From positions 186,001 through 250,000 of IMG/VR virus record IMGVR_UViG_3300050120_000152: a stretch of 64,000 nt of DNA. One strand, written 5' to 3'. Under the pieces are notes generated by a model, which saw nothing but the letters and a program-made list of their open reading frames with translations, was not told the DNA's origin and searched no databases. A program made the position numbers and the translations under genes. Positions 48,850 through 58,115 of this stretch are shown here, one piece after another (position 1 is the first letter of the stretch; every line of letters starts with the position of its first letter). This stretch comes from a virus.

Positions 48850-51800
48850 ATGCTTATAAATTTTCGTCAAGGCATCATAAATGCTCAAATAAACAATAAT
48901 TTCCTTCAATTGGTTAATGGAAATGTAAACATTAATGTTGATGTAGATAGAGTGGATTTAGCTTTTGCTTATGGTAATCATAACTATTTGTTTACAGAAG
49001 CACAGCAGGTATTAAGTGCATGGAACGGATTACCGTCAAATCAAACAGCCTACTTGTATTGGGATATAGACTTAATTTCTGGTATCAGAACTTATGGATT
49101 TACCGTCGTAGCCCCAAGTTTCGGTGGTCAATATCCAAGCTCGCCATTAATTAATCAACATTTTTTTAATTATACTACCAATAAAATGTATGTATGGTCA
49201 GGTACCATTTGGCAAGAAAAATTAAGAGTATTTGCTGGCTCAGTGCAAGACAATGCCATATTAGTAGCAAATGGCTTAGGATCACAAGTTAATTTATATG
49301 GTCAGGTTAATTTGGGCTATATTCTATTCAATTCCCAGAATAAACCGTTAAGAATAACCGATAATACAAATATATTTTATTTCGTTACTACCGAAGATGA
49401 AATTCATACCCAACAAGATTTAAATAATGCATATAAAATTGATGCATTATTGATGGATGGTAGAGCCATAGAACCAATCCCAGCATTTTCTTGTATTACA
49501 TGGAAAGGCCCAAAGCAAACTGGTGTAGCATCCTATGTTGATTATCAGCGACCATGTATAGGCATAGCTGCGGAATCATCTGGTGTGGATGAAGTTAAAC
49601 AATTCGTAACCAAAGGATTTTTAACAAATTATATAAATTGGAACTTTGATGTTCCACCAAGCACACCATTATTTGTAGGGATTACGGGACAAGTTACTAC
49701 TAGTGTACCCCAACAGTATTCATTGCAGCGCATAGGTCATGTGGTATCACCAAATACCATATTTGTAAATATTGAAGAAATAATATTATTAGAATCATTT
49801 CAAACAACCCCAACTCCAACTCCATCATCTTCCCCTACCCCAACATTGACACCATCACCTACACCAAGTGTTACACCCACGGCAACTCCAGTAATACCAT
49901 CAGGATTTTCGTTATATGCTGGGGGAGCGATGAGCAATGTTGGTGGTATATTAGGAATAGATTCGTTGAATGCTGATGGAACATTAAACACAGCATTTAC
50001 CAATTTGCAAGTTGATGGTTATGTTGATTATATGTATCAAACAGCTGATACAAAAATCTATACGCTAGGTTCCTTTACTTCTATAGGTTCTCATTATTTT
50101 CCAACTTTTGCTAGATTAAATTCTGATGGAACTTTCGATACAACATTTACTGCTATAACATTCAATAGTGAACCATTAGATATGCACCAAACTGCTGATG
50201 GTAAAATATACCTTGTGGGAAATTTTTCGGAGGTTGAGGGTGATACGACAACTTATACGAATGGCTTGGTTAGATTAAATAGCGACGGTACATTAGATAC
50301 ATCCTATACGCCTCCAACATTTGGTACGTTTCCATATCTATCCACATTATATCAAACAGCTGATGGTAAAATTTATATCGGCGGCACTTTTACTACTACA
50401 GTCGATGGAAATAATTACAATAGCTTGATTAGATTAAATGCTGATGGTACATTAGATACATCTTTCACTAATTTATTATTAGATAATGACGTTTCCAAAG
50501 TTTACCAAATATCATCTGGTAAAATATATATTGCTGGAGATTTCACCACTGTTGGTGGAAACAGCTATAGTAACCTAGCTAGATTAAATTCTGATGGAAC
50601 TGTCGATACGACATTTACTGCTATAACATTTAACAACCCCGTATATTCAGTATACCAAACTATTGATAATAAAATTTATGTTGTTGGTAGTTTTACTACT
50701 CTAAATGGAAATACTTTCCAAAATTTGGCTAGATTAAATTCTGATGGTACAGTGGATAGTACAATAGGTAATTTACAATTAGCAGGTCAGGCTTATAATG
50801 TCACACAAACCGCTGATGGTAAGATATATGTAGGTGGTAATATTGTACAATCAGTAATCGGTACGGCTGGTGTATATAATATGGTAAGACTTAATTCCGA
50901 TGGAACTTATGATAACACGTTTATCGATTCCTTAAAATTTAGTGGTACTATTAATAATATATTACAAATAAGTAATGGCACTATATATGTTGCTAGTAAT
51001 GGAATGGCACAAGCATATAATAATATGGTTAGATTATTTAGTTCTGGTACAGTAGACATAACATTTACTGAGTTGGGACTTCAACAAACTTATGGTGAAG
51101 TAGATGCCCTATTACGCTCTCATGTTGATAATAAAATATATATGGGCGGACAATTTATGCAGGTAGAAGCCTTAAATTATAGAAGTTTAGCTAGATTAAA
51201 TGCTGATGGTACATTAGATACATCATATACTAATTATGATATTATAGGTGGTGTACTTGATCTGTATCAAACTGTTGATGATAAAATTTATGTCAGCGGC
51301 AACTTTAATAGTGTTGGTGGCGCTACTTACAATTATCTTGCACGATTAAATGCTGATGGTACATTAGATACTAGTATGGTAGATTTAGCATTAAATAATA
51401 TTGTAAATTCTATATATCAAACTATTGATAATAAAATTTATGTCGGTGGCGGTTTTGATAGCAGCAGTACAGTTGGTTTTAATAGTTTAAATAGATTAAA
51501 TTCTGATGGAACATTAGATACAACATTTATAGATGTCGCTTTTCCGGCAGACTATTCCATTTACTATATTACACAAACATTAGACGGTAAAATTTATGTG
51601 GGGGGACAATTTTCTACAGTTGGGGTTTCAACGTATAATCATCTTGCACGACTGAATTCTGATGGAACGTTAGATACAACATTTACAGACTTAGGGTTAA
51701 ATGGTAATGTATTCGCAATATACCAAACTGTTGATGGTAAAATTTATATCGGTGGAGATTTCGTTGCTGGTGGAGCTAATACGTATGACTATATATTACG

Positions 51801-52002
51801 ACTAAATTCTGATGGAACATTAGATACAACATTTATAGGTGGTGGGATAAGTAGTGGTATACGAGTGCTACAACAATCTACAAGTGGAAAATTATTGATA
51901 GGTAGACATTCTGCGATAGAACTGTATAATTCTGATGGAACTTTTGATAGTGATATTATAACTAGTAATGGTAACATCATGGCACTATTGATTAATAATT
52001 AA
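48850..52002 (+). CDS. Large tail fibre/adhesin with about 14 delta-60 repeats (1050 aa)
   Basis: N-terminal ~315 residues (MLINFRQGIINAQ ... YLYWDIDL ... VWSGTIWQEKLRVFAGSV ... LQRIGHVVSPNTIFVNI) are homologous to the 44222 fibre. A short Pro/Thr linker (TPTPTPSSSPTPTLTPSPTP) follows, then about fourteen delta-60 repeats (ARLNSDGTLDTTFT, QTxDGKIYIGGxF). The largest protein of the window and probably the main fibre. Differences in repeat number from its relatives suggest gain and loss by recombination. Confidence 0.87.
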   Translation: MLINFRQGIINAQINNNFLQLVNGNVNINVDVDRVDLAFAYGNHNYLFTEAQQVLSAWNGLPSNQTAYLYWDIDLISGIRTYGFTVVAPSFGGQYPSSPLINQHFFNYTTNKMYVWSGTIWQEKLRVFAGSVQDNAILVANGLGSQVNLYGQVNLGYILFNSQNKPLRITDNTNIFYFVTTEDEIHTQQDLNNAYKIDALLMDGRAIEPIPAFSCITWKGPKQTGVASYVDYQRPCIGIAAESSGVDEVKQFVTKGFLTNYINWNFDVPPSTPLFVGITGQVTTSVPQQYSLQRIGHVVSPNTIFVNIEEIILLESFQTTPTPTPSSSPTPTLTPSPTPSVTPTATPVIPSGFSLYAGGAMSNVGGILGIDSLNADGTLNTAFTNLQVDGYVDYMYQTADTKIYTLGSFTSIGSHYFPTFARLNSDGTFDTTFTAITFNSEPLDMHQTADGKIYLVGNFSEVEGDTTTYTNGLVRLNSDGTLDTSYTPPTFGTFPYLSTLYQTADGKIYIGGTFTTTVDGNNYNSLIRLNADGTLDTSFTNLLLDNDVSKVYQISSGKIYIAGDFTTVGGNSYSNLARLNSDGTVDTTFTAITFNNPVYSVYQTIDNKIYVVGSFTTLNGNTFQNLARLNSDGTVDSTIGNLQLAGQAYNVTQTADGKIYVGGNIVQSVIGTAGVYNMVRLNSDGTYDNTFIDSLKFSGTINNILQISNGTIYVASNGMAQAYNNMVRLFSSGTVDITFTELGLQQTYGEVDALLRSHVDNKIYMGGQFMQVEALNYRSLARLNADGTLDTSYTNYDIIGGVLDLYQTVDDKIYVSGNFNSVGGATYNYLARLNADGTLDTSMVDLALNNIVNSIYQTIDNKIYVGGGFDSSSTVGFNSLNRLNSDGTLDTTFIDVAFPADYSIYYITQTLDGKIYVGGQFSTVGVSTYNHLARLNSDGTLDTTFTDLGLNGNVFAIYQTVDGKIYIGGDFVAGGANTYDYILRLNSDGTLDTTFIGGGISSGIRVLQQSTSGKLLIGRHSAIELYNSDGTFDSDIITSNGNIMALLINN

Positions 52003-52004
52003 TA

Positions 52005-52622
52005 ATGCTATCTAACTATTTCTCGCATTTATATTGTATAAATTTAGATAATAGACCAGATAGATGGGCTGAAACTCTATTAGAATTTAAAAAATATAAT
52101 ATACTAAATGTTGAACGAATATCTGCTGTGCAAGGTTCCAAGTTAAAGCGCAACCCATGTATAATGAATAGTGGGCAATGGGGCTTATTATATACATGGA
52201 TCAATATATTAAATGATGCAATAGATAAAGACTATTCATCGATATTAATTATGGAAGATGATATCGTGTTTGCCGAGAATTTTATTGAATTATTTCAAGG
52301 CTATATATCAGAACTCCCTGATGACTGGGATATGGTATATATTGGCGAAGTTACAAAAAGAGGTAAACATGGCTGTCGCAGAATTTCAGATCATATCTCA
52401 AAATTAGATAATACATTGGGACTACATTGTGTTGCCATAAATTATACAATATACAAAACATTGTTAACATTATTAACATCACCCGTAAAGAATGGCGAAG
52501 ACTATTTCTTAGACATGCAACGAACCAAAAAGGTATATGGTATTTTCCCTATATTAGCATATCAGAGAAAATCTTATTCAGATATTGAGAAGCGAGTCGT
52601 AAACTATCATGGATTAGGATAA
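52005..52622 (+). CDS. Family 25 glycosyltransferase (205 aa)
   Basis: GT25/LOS-synthesis marks: YCINLDNRPDRWAETLLEF (10-28), VERISAVQGSKL, ILIMEDDIVFAENF (80-93, E-D-D metal motif) and DDWDMVYIGE. It lies two bases after the large fibre gene and is read from the same late message, so it may glycosylate fibre Thr/Ser-rich linkers or make host-like glycans. The acceptor cannot be read. Confidence 0.85.
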   Translation: MLSNYFSHLYCINLDNRPDRWAETLLEFKKYNILNVERISAVQGSKLKRNPCIMNSGQWGLLYTWINILNDAIDKDYSSILIMEDDIVFAENFIELFQGYISELPDDWDMVYIGEVTKRGKHGCRRISDHISKLDNTLGLHCVAINYTIYKTLLTLLTSPVKNGEDYFLDMQRTKKVYGIFPILAYQRKSYSDIEKRVVNYHGLG

Positions 52623-52636
52623 AAATCCCGATCATT

Positions 52637-52644
52637 AATAAATA
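52637..52644 (+). promoter_or_regulatory. T4-type late promoter core variant
   Basis: AATAAATA 28 bases before the start at 52672. Confidence 0.6.
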
Positions 52645-52671
52645 CTAAGATAATAAATTTAGGTTATTTTA

Positions 52672-53463
52672 ATGCAATATATTGATGATATCGAGTTAAT
52701 TGGTGGTTCTATCCATGGGGCCAAAATTGAGAATTTAAATCTTGATCCTGATTTTTTCATTACTGATAGTGGGCGAATATATTTCAATATTAGTGGAACT
52801 AAACTTAGATTAAATAATGGCGTAGAATGGATTGATCTATCTTTACCATCAAACTTTAGCAACTTAATTACTACCTTGGGCGCTAATTGGATTAATACCG
52901 ATTTTACTTTTAATCCAACCGAGTTTAATGCATTAACAAATATTACCGGATTAACCAGCAATGATTCATTATTTGATGTTATTTCACAATTAGATAATGC
53001 CATTAATTCTAATGGGGGTTCAACTCTATTATCATTAAATGATGTAGCAGAAACTACAGTATTGGACGCCGGAGATTTATTATATTATAATGGTGATAAT
53101 TTTACTTTTACTAATATTGATGCCATCATACAAACTTATGGACATATAAATTTTTCAGGATTGGAAGATGTTTCAGTTACTGGAGCTATAGCCAATGATA
53201 TTATTGTCTATGATGGTGCTAATTATGTACCCGCAAATCCATTTTTCTTTGGTACCGACTATTCATCAGTCATAGAACACACTATTATTCATACCCTAGG
53301 CGTACAATTGTGTGGTATAACAGTAATTAATGCAAATACTTTTACTGTTATCAATGATGCAACTATCGTGTTCACTGATATTAACACCGTTGATATAACA
53401 TTACAAATTGCTGCTCCGATATATGTAGTATTGGTATCACCACTACAATTTGGTGGTGGTTAA
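52672..53463 (+). CDS. Probable structural protein, tail-fibre type (263 aa)
   Basis: Asn-, Thr- and beta-rich, with repeated patterns common in fibre shafts and connectors (DSGRIYFNISGTKLRLNNGV; SLNDVAETTVLDAGDLLYYN, then GLEDVSVTGAIANDIIVYDG). The S/G-L-x-D-V-x-x-T ... D-I/L-L/I-x-Y-x-G motif occurs twice and is frequent in phage tail fibres. C-terminus ends in three Gly. Overlaps the stop of the convergent - strand gene. Confidence 0.75.
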   Translation: MQYIDDIELIGGSIHGAKIENLNLDPDFFITDSGRIYFNISGTKLRLNNGVEWIDLSLPSNFSNLITTLGANWINTDFTFNPTEFNALTNITGLTSNDSLFDVISQLDNAINSNGGSTLLSLNDVAETTVLDAGDLLYYNGDNFTFTNIDAIIQTYGHINFSGLEDVSVTGAIANDIIVYDGANYVPANPFFFGTDYSSVIEHTIIHTLGVQLCGITVINANTFTVINDATIVFTDINTVDITLQIAAPIYVVLVSPLQFGGG

Positions 53464-53684
53464 TGTCTAACTTGAACTTCAATACCATTTGAGCATTCAA
53501 TAGAATAAATATCTCCCATAATTCCAATTTTGGCTTGGGTAATATGTTCAGTTGCACCACACAAAGACTGATATTTTTCAATATTTTCAATTTTGGCTGG
53601 ATATTTAATAGTAATACCTAACAATAATCCAATGAATACACCACAAAAAAATGCGAAAATGATTGTTTCTAATTTTTCTGACAT
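53460..53684 (-). CDS. Small single-span membrane protein (74 aa)
   Basis: Start at ATG 53684 (MSEKLETIIF), preceded by TTGAGAATATC; the frame is open upstream. One transmembrane helix (ETIIFAFFCGVFIGLLLGITI, 6-26) and a soluble domain with two Cys. An isolated - strand gene between + strand structural genes, with its own GATAAATA core. No holin or spanin motif is clear, so no function is given. Confidence 0.65.
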   Translation of the reverse strand: MSEKLETIIFAFFCGVFIGLLLGITIKYPAKIENIEKYQSLCGATEHITQAKIGIMGDIYSIECSNGIEVQVRH

Positions 53685-53707
53685 GATATTCTCAATATTT
53701 ACCTTCA

Positions 53708-53715
53708 TATTTATC
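53708..53715 (-). promoter_or_regulatory. T4-type late promoter core variant
   Basis: GATAAATA on the - strand, 24 bases before the start at 53684; almost back-to-back with the + strand core at 53722. Confidence 0.6.
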
Positions 53716-53721
53716 AAACAT

Positions 53722-53729
53722 GATAAATA
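53722..53729 (+). promoter_or_regulatory. T4-type late promoter core variant
   Basis: GATAAATA 26 bases before the start at 53755. Confidence 0.6.
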
Positions 53730-53754
53730 GTACATATAACTTGGGATTCTTATT

Positions 53755-54657
53755 ATGTTCTTTAATGTCGGTGATTTAATTTATTATGTGGTTGGTGGCG
53801 CGGTTGATTATGGTGTTTGCACTGCTATCAATTATACTTCTAATGTTGTTGTTAGCTATGTAGTAACAACTCTTGAAACTCCATTTACTCCTACTACAGT
53901 GTTAGTTGCAAATGCATATCCATCAGGATATGGTTTGATTCCAACCATTACCCCAACCCCTTCTCCTTCTATTGGATCAAGTCCAACCCCAACCCCAACT
54001 CATACGGTTACTCCTACTCCATCATCTTCACCAGCAGTACCAGTAAATATTTTTCCAACAGCATTAACAGATTGGACTTCTCCTAATGGTAATACTATTG
54101 CATTAGTTAATGGTGAGTTAGTGTTAACTAGTATATCAGCTGGCCCAACTTTTGTGCCAGCATATTTAGCCACTATTACCGTAAGTGCAAATACTTATTA
54201 TAAATTCTCCTTGAGATTCTTGGAAGGTACTTGTAGAAATGCTAGAATACAAGTATTTGGTAACGATACAGCAGCATTTGAACTTGCTGGCCCTCCTGCA
54301 CCAACAGTGAATGGTACTTTAATTAATAATGGTTATACTGATAGTGGATCAATATCGGCGAAGTTTAATTCAAAAACATCAACTACATTATATGTAGTAG
54401 TTTATTTATATGCTGATTCAAACTTTACGATAGCTGCCCCAACTGGCACAACATATAAAATTGCAGATACCTTCTTGGAACAGGATTATTCATATGTACC
54501 AGTAACACCTACACCATCACCTACAGCATCATTATCAGTAACACCTACCATTTCGGTAACACCATCTATTACAACTTCGATATCAGTAACCCCAACAATA
54601 TCAGTAACACCTACTATAACACCTACTATAACGGTGACACCAACACCAACACACTAA
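53755..54657 (+). CDS. Fibre protein with jelly-roll-like domain ending in a Pro/Thr tail (300 aa)
   Basis: Short N-terminal domain (MFFNVGDLIYYVVGGAVDYG), Pro/Thr linker (60-95), a jelly-roll-like domain (97-245: YYKFSLRFLEGTCRNARIQV ... YVVVYLYADSNFTIAAPTGT) homologous to the one in the 29278 fibre, and a second Pro/Thr/Ser stretch that ends the protein (ISVTPTITPTITVTPTPTH). Stopping inside a linker, just before a terminator, suggests that a distal domain has been lost or is supplied by recombination. Confidence 0.8.
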   Translation: MFFNVGDLIYYVVGGAVDYGVCTAINYTSNVVVSYVVTTLETPFTPTTVLVANAYPSGYGLIPTITPTPSPSIGSSPTPTPTHTVTPTPSSSPAVPVNIFPTALTDWTSPNGNTIALVNGELVLTSISAGPTFVPAYLATITVSANTYYKFSLRFLEGTCRNARIQVFGNDTAAFELAGPPAPTVNGTLINNGYTDSGSISAKFNSKTSTTLYVVVYLYADSNFTIAAPTGTTYKIADTFLEQDYSYVPVTPTPSPTASLSVTPTISVTPSITTSISVTPTISVTPTITPTITVTPTPTH

Positions 54658-54674
54658 TCAACCCGTTTGATTAT

Positions 54675-54704
54675 AAAAAATGGGGCCAACTGGCTCCATT
54701 TTTT
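54675..54704 (+). terminator. Bidirectional intrinsic terminator
   Basis: AAAAAATGGGGCC/GGCTCCATTTTTT (54675-54687/54692-54704), loop AACT, one G-T pair, T runs on both strands. Lies between the fibre gene (+) and thyX (-). Confidence 0.9.
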
Positions 54705-54718
54705 GTGACGTTTATAAA

Positions 54719-55699
54719 TTATAAAAATGATACCGTATCAGGGGTCACTTCGATAATTTTCCTTAGTTGAATCCAATTTTTAAAATTACCACTCCAAAAA
54801 CAGTTATCTTCTCTAAGGTCTACCGCACTTATTCCAGTTGGAGCATTAAATTTTCCTTCTGCATTCTGGCTTATATCATTAATATTTAATGGTGTGGCTT
54901 GATGTTCAAATGGAGAAAAATGCCATGGTTGTCCGGGTACACATAATTTAGATGCTATTCTCTTTGCTTTCTCTAGAGAAATATCTAAAGTTCTGTATGA
55001 TACTTGACAACAACATGATACGGAAATAGCAAGGGCATCATCTAAGGTATATCCCTCGTGTTCTACATCTTCGGGGGCATAATCTTTATATGCATTTATA
55101 GAATCATTTGGTGCCCAATATCCATCCCTAAAATAAGGAACATGCCACTCGTTATCATCTAATACTATAGGTGTACTTGCATTCATAGCTTTCCGCATCT
55201 TCTGCGCTAAAATATGAATTTCTGGTTGGGCATCATCATGGTCACGAAGCCAAAAAAAGTTCTCAAATTCTGTACCAGTAAGAACGGTTTTCATATGTGT
55301 AAACGGTTCAAGAATACGATTTACTACTTGTTTATGATACCCAGCTTCATCGTAAGCTGCTGCATGAAGAACTGCTGCATCTCTTGCTTCATACCACCAG
55401 TCTTCTCTAGTATATCCCACAAATTCGCTATCCCCAAAAATGAGGTTATCACATTCTTCTCTAGCACTCATACCGGGCTGATTCTTACCCCAATGTGATG
55501 GCATTGCAGGGTTAGCGTTAATTTGTTTAATGATATTTTTTACTGGCTGCGCCCTGCTACTTGACGAATTTTTTGAAAGCATTTTATGAGTATTTAATTC
55601 AGCTAGAATGAATCTTGGATATTCTAATTCAAATGTTGTTATGCGTTTACCAGTTGTTTTTGAAATCGAATCGGCAATAATTTTGGCTTCTATAGTCAT
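54719..55699 (-). CDS. thyX: Flavin-dependent thymidylate synthase (326 aa)
   Basis: Makes dTMP from dUMP using FAD and methylene-tetrahydrofolate. ThyX marks: FILAELNTHKMLSKNSSSSR (30-50), where T-H-K-x-x-S-K-N-x-S-S-S-R stands for the RHRxxS motif; NRILEPFTHMKTVLTGTEFE with FFWLRDH; and AQPEIHILAQKM. It is longer than the common ~230-aa ThyX because of extra C-terminal residues (CQVSYRTLDISLEKAKRI ... FSPFEHQATPL), as in other phage forms. Supplies dTMP for AT-rich phage DNA. Overlaps the next gene by four bases. Confidence 0.9.
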   Translation of the reverse strand: MTIEAKIIADSISKTTGKRITTFELEYPRFILAELNTHKMLSKNSSSSRAQPVKNIIKQINANPAMPSHWGKNQPGMSAREECDNLIFGDSEFVGYTREDWWYEARDAAVLHAAAYDEAGYHKQVVNRILEPFTHMKTVLTGTEFENFFWLRDHDDAQPEIHILAQKMRKAMNASTPIVLDDNEWHVPYFRDGYWAPNDSINAYKDYAPEDVEHEGYTLDDALAISVSCCCQVSYRTLDISLEKAKRIASKLCVPGQPWHFSPFEHQATPLNINDISQNAEGKFNAPTGISAVDLREDNCFWSGNFKNWIQLRKIIEVTPDTVSFL

Positions 55700-56112
55700 T
55701 TAGTTTCCTGTTTGTTATATTTTTCGTTTACTTTTTTATCAAAATTTTCAAATAATTTTGGTTCTTTTTTAAACCATTTATTAAAATGTATATAATATGA
55801 TCCATCTATAAATCGTTGAATGAATTCTTCTCTAGTTATATGCCCTAAAAAGTGTTCATCTAATGTTGTTCTTGGAATAATATATGAGTACAGTAGAATA
55901 TGATCATAATTTTTCCAACCTTCAAGAATATTTGCAGTACGTTTAACATTTGCAGTATCCAACTCATATCTTTCTTGCTCAAGACAATAATTATGGGCAT
56001 CATAGCAGCAACGTATAACACCTTCAGCAGTTACAACCCATCCAACATTAATAAATGTGTCTGCTATGATATTACCATTTTTCAGAAAATATGCTTGGCT
56101 AGGTAAACTCAT
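55696..56112 (-). CDS. Hypothetical protein (138 aa)
   Basis: Mixed alpha/beta, Tyr- and Cys-containing (GVIRCCYDAHNYCLEQERYE ... WKNYDHILLYSYIIPRTTLD ... NKWFKKEPKLFENFDKK). No family recognised. It lies between the zinc-ribbon peptide and thyX, joined to both by ATGA overlaps, so it belongs to the same operon and might assist nucleotide metabolism. Confidence 0.7.
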   Translation of the reverse strand: MSLPSQAYFLKNGNIIADTFINVGWVVTAEGVIRCCYDAHNYCLEQERYELDTANVKRTANILEGWKNYDHILLYSYIIPRTTLDEHFLGHITREEFIQRFIDGSYYIHFNKWFKKEPKLFENFDKKVNEKYNKQETK

Positions 56113-56276
56113 GAGTTTACCTCGTTTGGGTAATAAAATTTTGTTGCTTCACAATCGCAATATACGGGTTCATTCTCTAAATAAGTGATGACTCCTGTAC
56201 CACCACAATCATCACAATAAGGTGGTTTATATATTAATGGTTCGTCTAGTGCTTGTTCTATTTTATAGCATGTCAT
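56109..56276 (-). CDS. Small zinc-ribbon protein (55 aa)
   Basis: ATG 56276 to TGA 56109-56111, overlapping the next gene's start by ATGA. Residues 21-46 hold CDDCGGTG and CDC, resembling one DnaJ-type zinc-binding repeat. Short for any known enzyme; such peptides bind nucleic acid or a partner protein. Reported as a gene from the double overlap and the Cys pattern. Confidence 0.65.
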   Translation of the reverse strand: MTCYKIEQALDEPLIYKPPYCDDCGGTGVITYLENEPVYCDCEATKFYYPNEVNS

Positions 56277-56277
56277 G

Positions 56278-56817
56278 TTAAATACTCATTATAAGATTAT
56301 TTCCGCCAACACCCGGAGAAAATTCAGCAGCAGCATTAATAGCTGTTTGAATTCTAGATTCTGGATCGGTTATAGCTGTTGTAGAGTATAATGATCCTAA
56401 TGCAAAATCTTCGCCACTTCCACAGGCATCAAATTCATTAATGCTTTCACCAACTTGAAAATCGCTTTCTATTTTATATAATTTAGTTTTATAACCTAAT
56501 AAAAATACACCACCGATAACAACATTTTCTTTTTTAGTTAGATACCCATGCGAATCATAACATTTAATCAATGCTGGAATAAATTTATTAACCAAATATT
56601 CCATATCGTCAGCGTCTTCATGTAACTGTTTGGGTGCAACAAATGAATATCTAAGTATTTGACCCATTCGATATGACGATGTAAATCCAAAAATCATATC
56701 ATTTTTAATGAATATTTTTTGATCGACTCGTATAACTTTTTTGTAATGGCTTGAGCCTAATGAATCTCCACCAATATAAACTTTTCCATTATCTTTAATA
56801 CCAACAATACATGTCAT
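56278..56817 (-). CDS. Proteasome/HslV-like Ntn-hydrolase peptidase (179 aa)
   Basis: Start set at ATG 56817 (MTCIVGIKDNG), six bases after GGGAA; the longer frame needs a TTG. After Met removal Thr becomes residue 1, with Asp17 (GGDSLGSS) and Lys33 (DQKIF) in exact proteasome spacing. GSGEDFALGSLY further on matches the GSG segment of HslV and proteasome beta subunits. So it looks catalytically complete and without propeptide. No HslU-like unfoldase is seen nearby; the AAA protein at 15499 is a distant candidate. It could degrade host or phage proteins. Confidence 0.85.
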   Translation of the reverse strand: MTCIVGIKDNGKVYIGGDSLGSSHYKKVIRVDQKIFIKNDMIFGFTSSYRMGQILRYSFVAPKQLHEDADDMEYLVNKFIPALIKCYDSHGYLTKKENVVIGGVFLLGYKTKLYKIESDFQVGESINEFDACGSGEDFALGSLYSTTAITDPESRIQTAINAAAEFSPGVGGNNLIMSI

Positions 56818-56862
56818 ATAGTTTCCCAATTTTTACAAGTATAACAGAGTTGAAACCTTCAA

Positions 56863-58059
56863 TCAACCGAAGGAAGGTTCCATTTCACTAAAAATAACAT
56901 ATTGTACTTCAATGACCTCAATTGCGTAAATATCATATAATACATTATACAAACCTTTATCAGTTTTATACATGTAATTAGCAATACCTGCGCTTTGAGA
57001 AATATCTGCACTTATAGGAGTAACATCTTTAAAATCATTCAAAATAGTATAAATTTCTTTTTCGTCATCAGTAGTAAATCTTCCACCAAAAGACTCAAAA
57101 TAACTATTCATAACCAAATTGGCAACGTGCTGTTCATCTGTAATAGATTCTTCAAAAGATTGGAATGGGTTATCATGGTTGGCTCTAACATGTGCCATGA
57201 ATTGACCCAACTGTTTCCCGGCTAATCCTGTTAATTCTGAAACAATTGTACCATTAAATAATTTCTTAAATGCCTTCTGCTTTTCGTAGTTAGCTTTGGC
57301 TGTTTCAACTTCAATATGAAATTTATCACCAAAAACTAGGCGTGCACGATCATACTCAACCAATCGTTCTTCTGGCGTGAGTTTAGGTCTAGGTGCAATT
57401 CCTTTTTCGGAAATATACTCCAGCATGGCCTGATACATTTTACGCTTACGATTCCTAATACGATCAGCATGTGCCTGCTCTTCCAAGGTAAAGTATTGAG
57501 CATTGAAATATTTGCTAGTAGTAACAAATTGAAAAATATCTTCTTTAGTATCAAAACCTGCAAGCCATACTTTAGAATCATACCCCAAAAACTCCAATGC
57601 TTTGGCAGAATCGGCAGTAATATTAACAGAAATTTTATAATGATCATCAATATGATATTCATATGATAATCCATCTGAACCATATTTGAAATTTAAACCT
57701 CTAGCCACTCTACCAAAAAAGTTACCAATATCATTAAAATTCATATAACTCAATGTAGAAAGGAAATATTGTGACGAAGTTTTGATAAAATCTACCTGTA
57801 CTCCTTTATAAGCAAAGGAATAATAAGGCCCATTGGCATACTCATCAGCGGGGGAAAGTCTATCTCTTACCAATTCTTCGATATTTAATGTCGGTTGAGT
57901 TTCCACAATCATATCAATATCACCAAAATCATCTTTTTGGTAATAGGCTTTCACTGGCTTCATTTTTAATTCTGGAAAAATATCTTGAAGTTCATGACAA
58001 ATTTGAAAAAACTCACCTTTGTCGATTCTTCTAGCATTTTTGATAGCATTTCCACCCAT
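56863..58059 (-). CDS. Nucleotidyltransferase-like protein (398 aa)
   Basis: N-terminal ~130 residues show a polymerase-beta-type nucleotidyltransferase pattern: MGGNAIKNARRIDKGEF, the carboxylates in DDFGDIDMIVE (43-53), and a third acidic strand GVQVDFIKTS (91-100). The remaining 270 residues are helical and charged (RIRNRKRKMYQAMLEYISEK), perhaps for tRNA or DNA binding. Similar proteins occur in large phages without a tested substrate. Not obviously in one operon with the gene at 56278 (46-base gap). Confidence 0.75.
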   Translation of the reverse strand: MGGNAIKNARRIDKGEFFQICHELQDIFPELKMKPVKAYYQKDDFGDIDMIVETQPTLNIEELVRDRLSPADEYANGPYYSFAYKGVQVDFIKTSSQYFLSTLSYMNFNDIGNFFGRVARGLNFKYGSDGLSYEYHIDDHYKISVNITADSAKALEFLGYDSKVWLAGFDTKEDIFQFVTTSKYFNAQYFTLEEQAHADRIRNRKRKMYQAMLEYISEKGIAPRPKLTPEERLVEYDRARLVFGDKFHIEVETAKANYEKQKAFKKLFNGTIVSELTGLAGKQLGQFMAHVRANHDNPFQSFEESITDEQHVANLVMNSYFESFGGRFTTDDEKEIYTILNDFKDVTPISADISQSAGIANYMYKTDKGLYNVLYDIYAIEVIEVQYVIFSEMEPSFG

Positions 58060-58081
58060 GATAATATTCCTTTCACTTCAG

Positions 58082-58089
58082 TATAAATA
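58082..58089 (+). promoter_or_regulatory. T4-type late promoter core
   Basis: TATAAATA, perfect T4 late consensus, 27 bases before the start at 58116. Confidence 0.8.
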
Positions 58090-58115
58090 CAGAGTATATT
58101 GGAGTTTCTACCTAC

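Noticed and set aside
41958-52002. Regularly repeated sequences that might look like a CRISPR array
   Set aside because: The repeats are in frame inside long coding regions, encode delta-60 and BspA protein repeats, and have no uniform unit/spacer structure.
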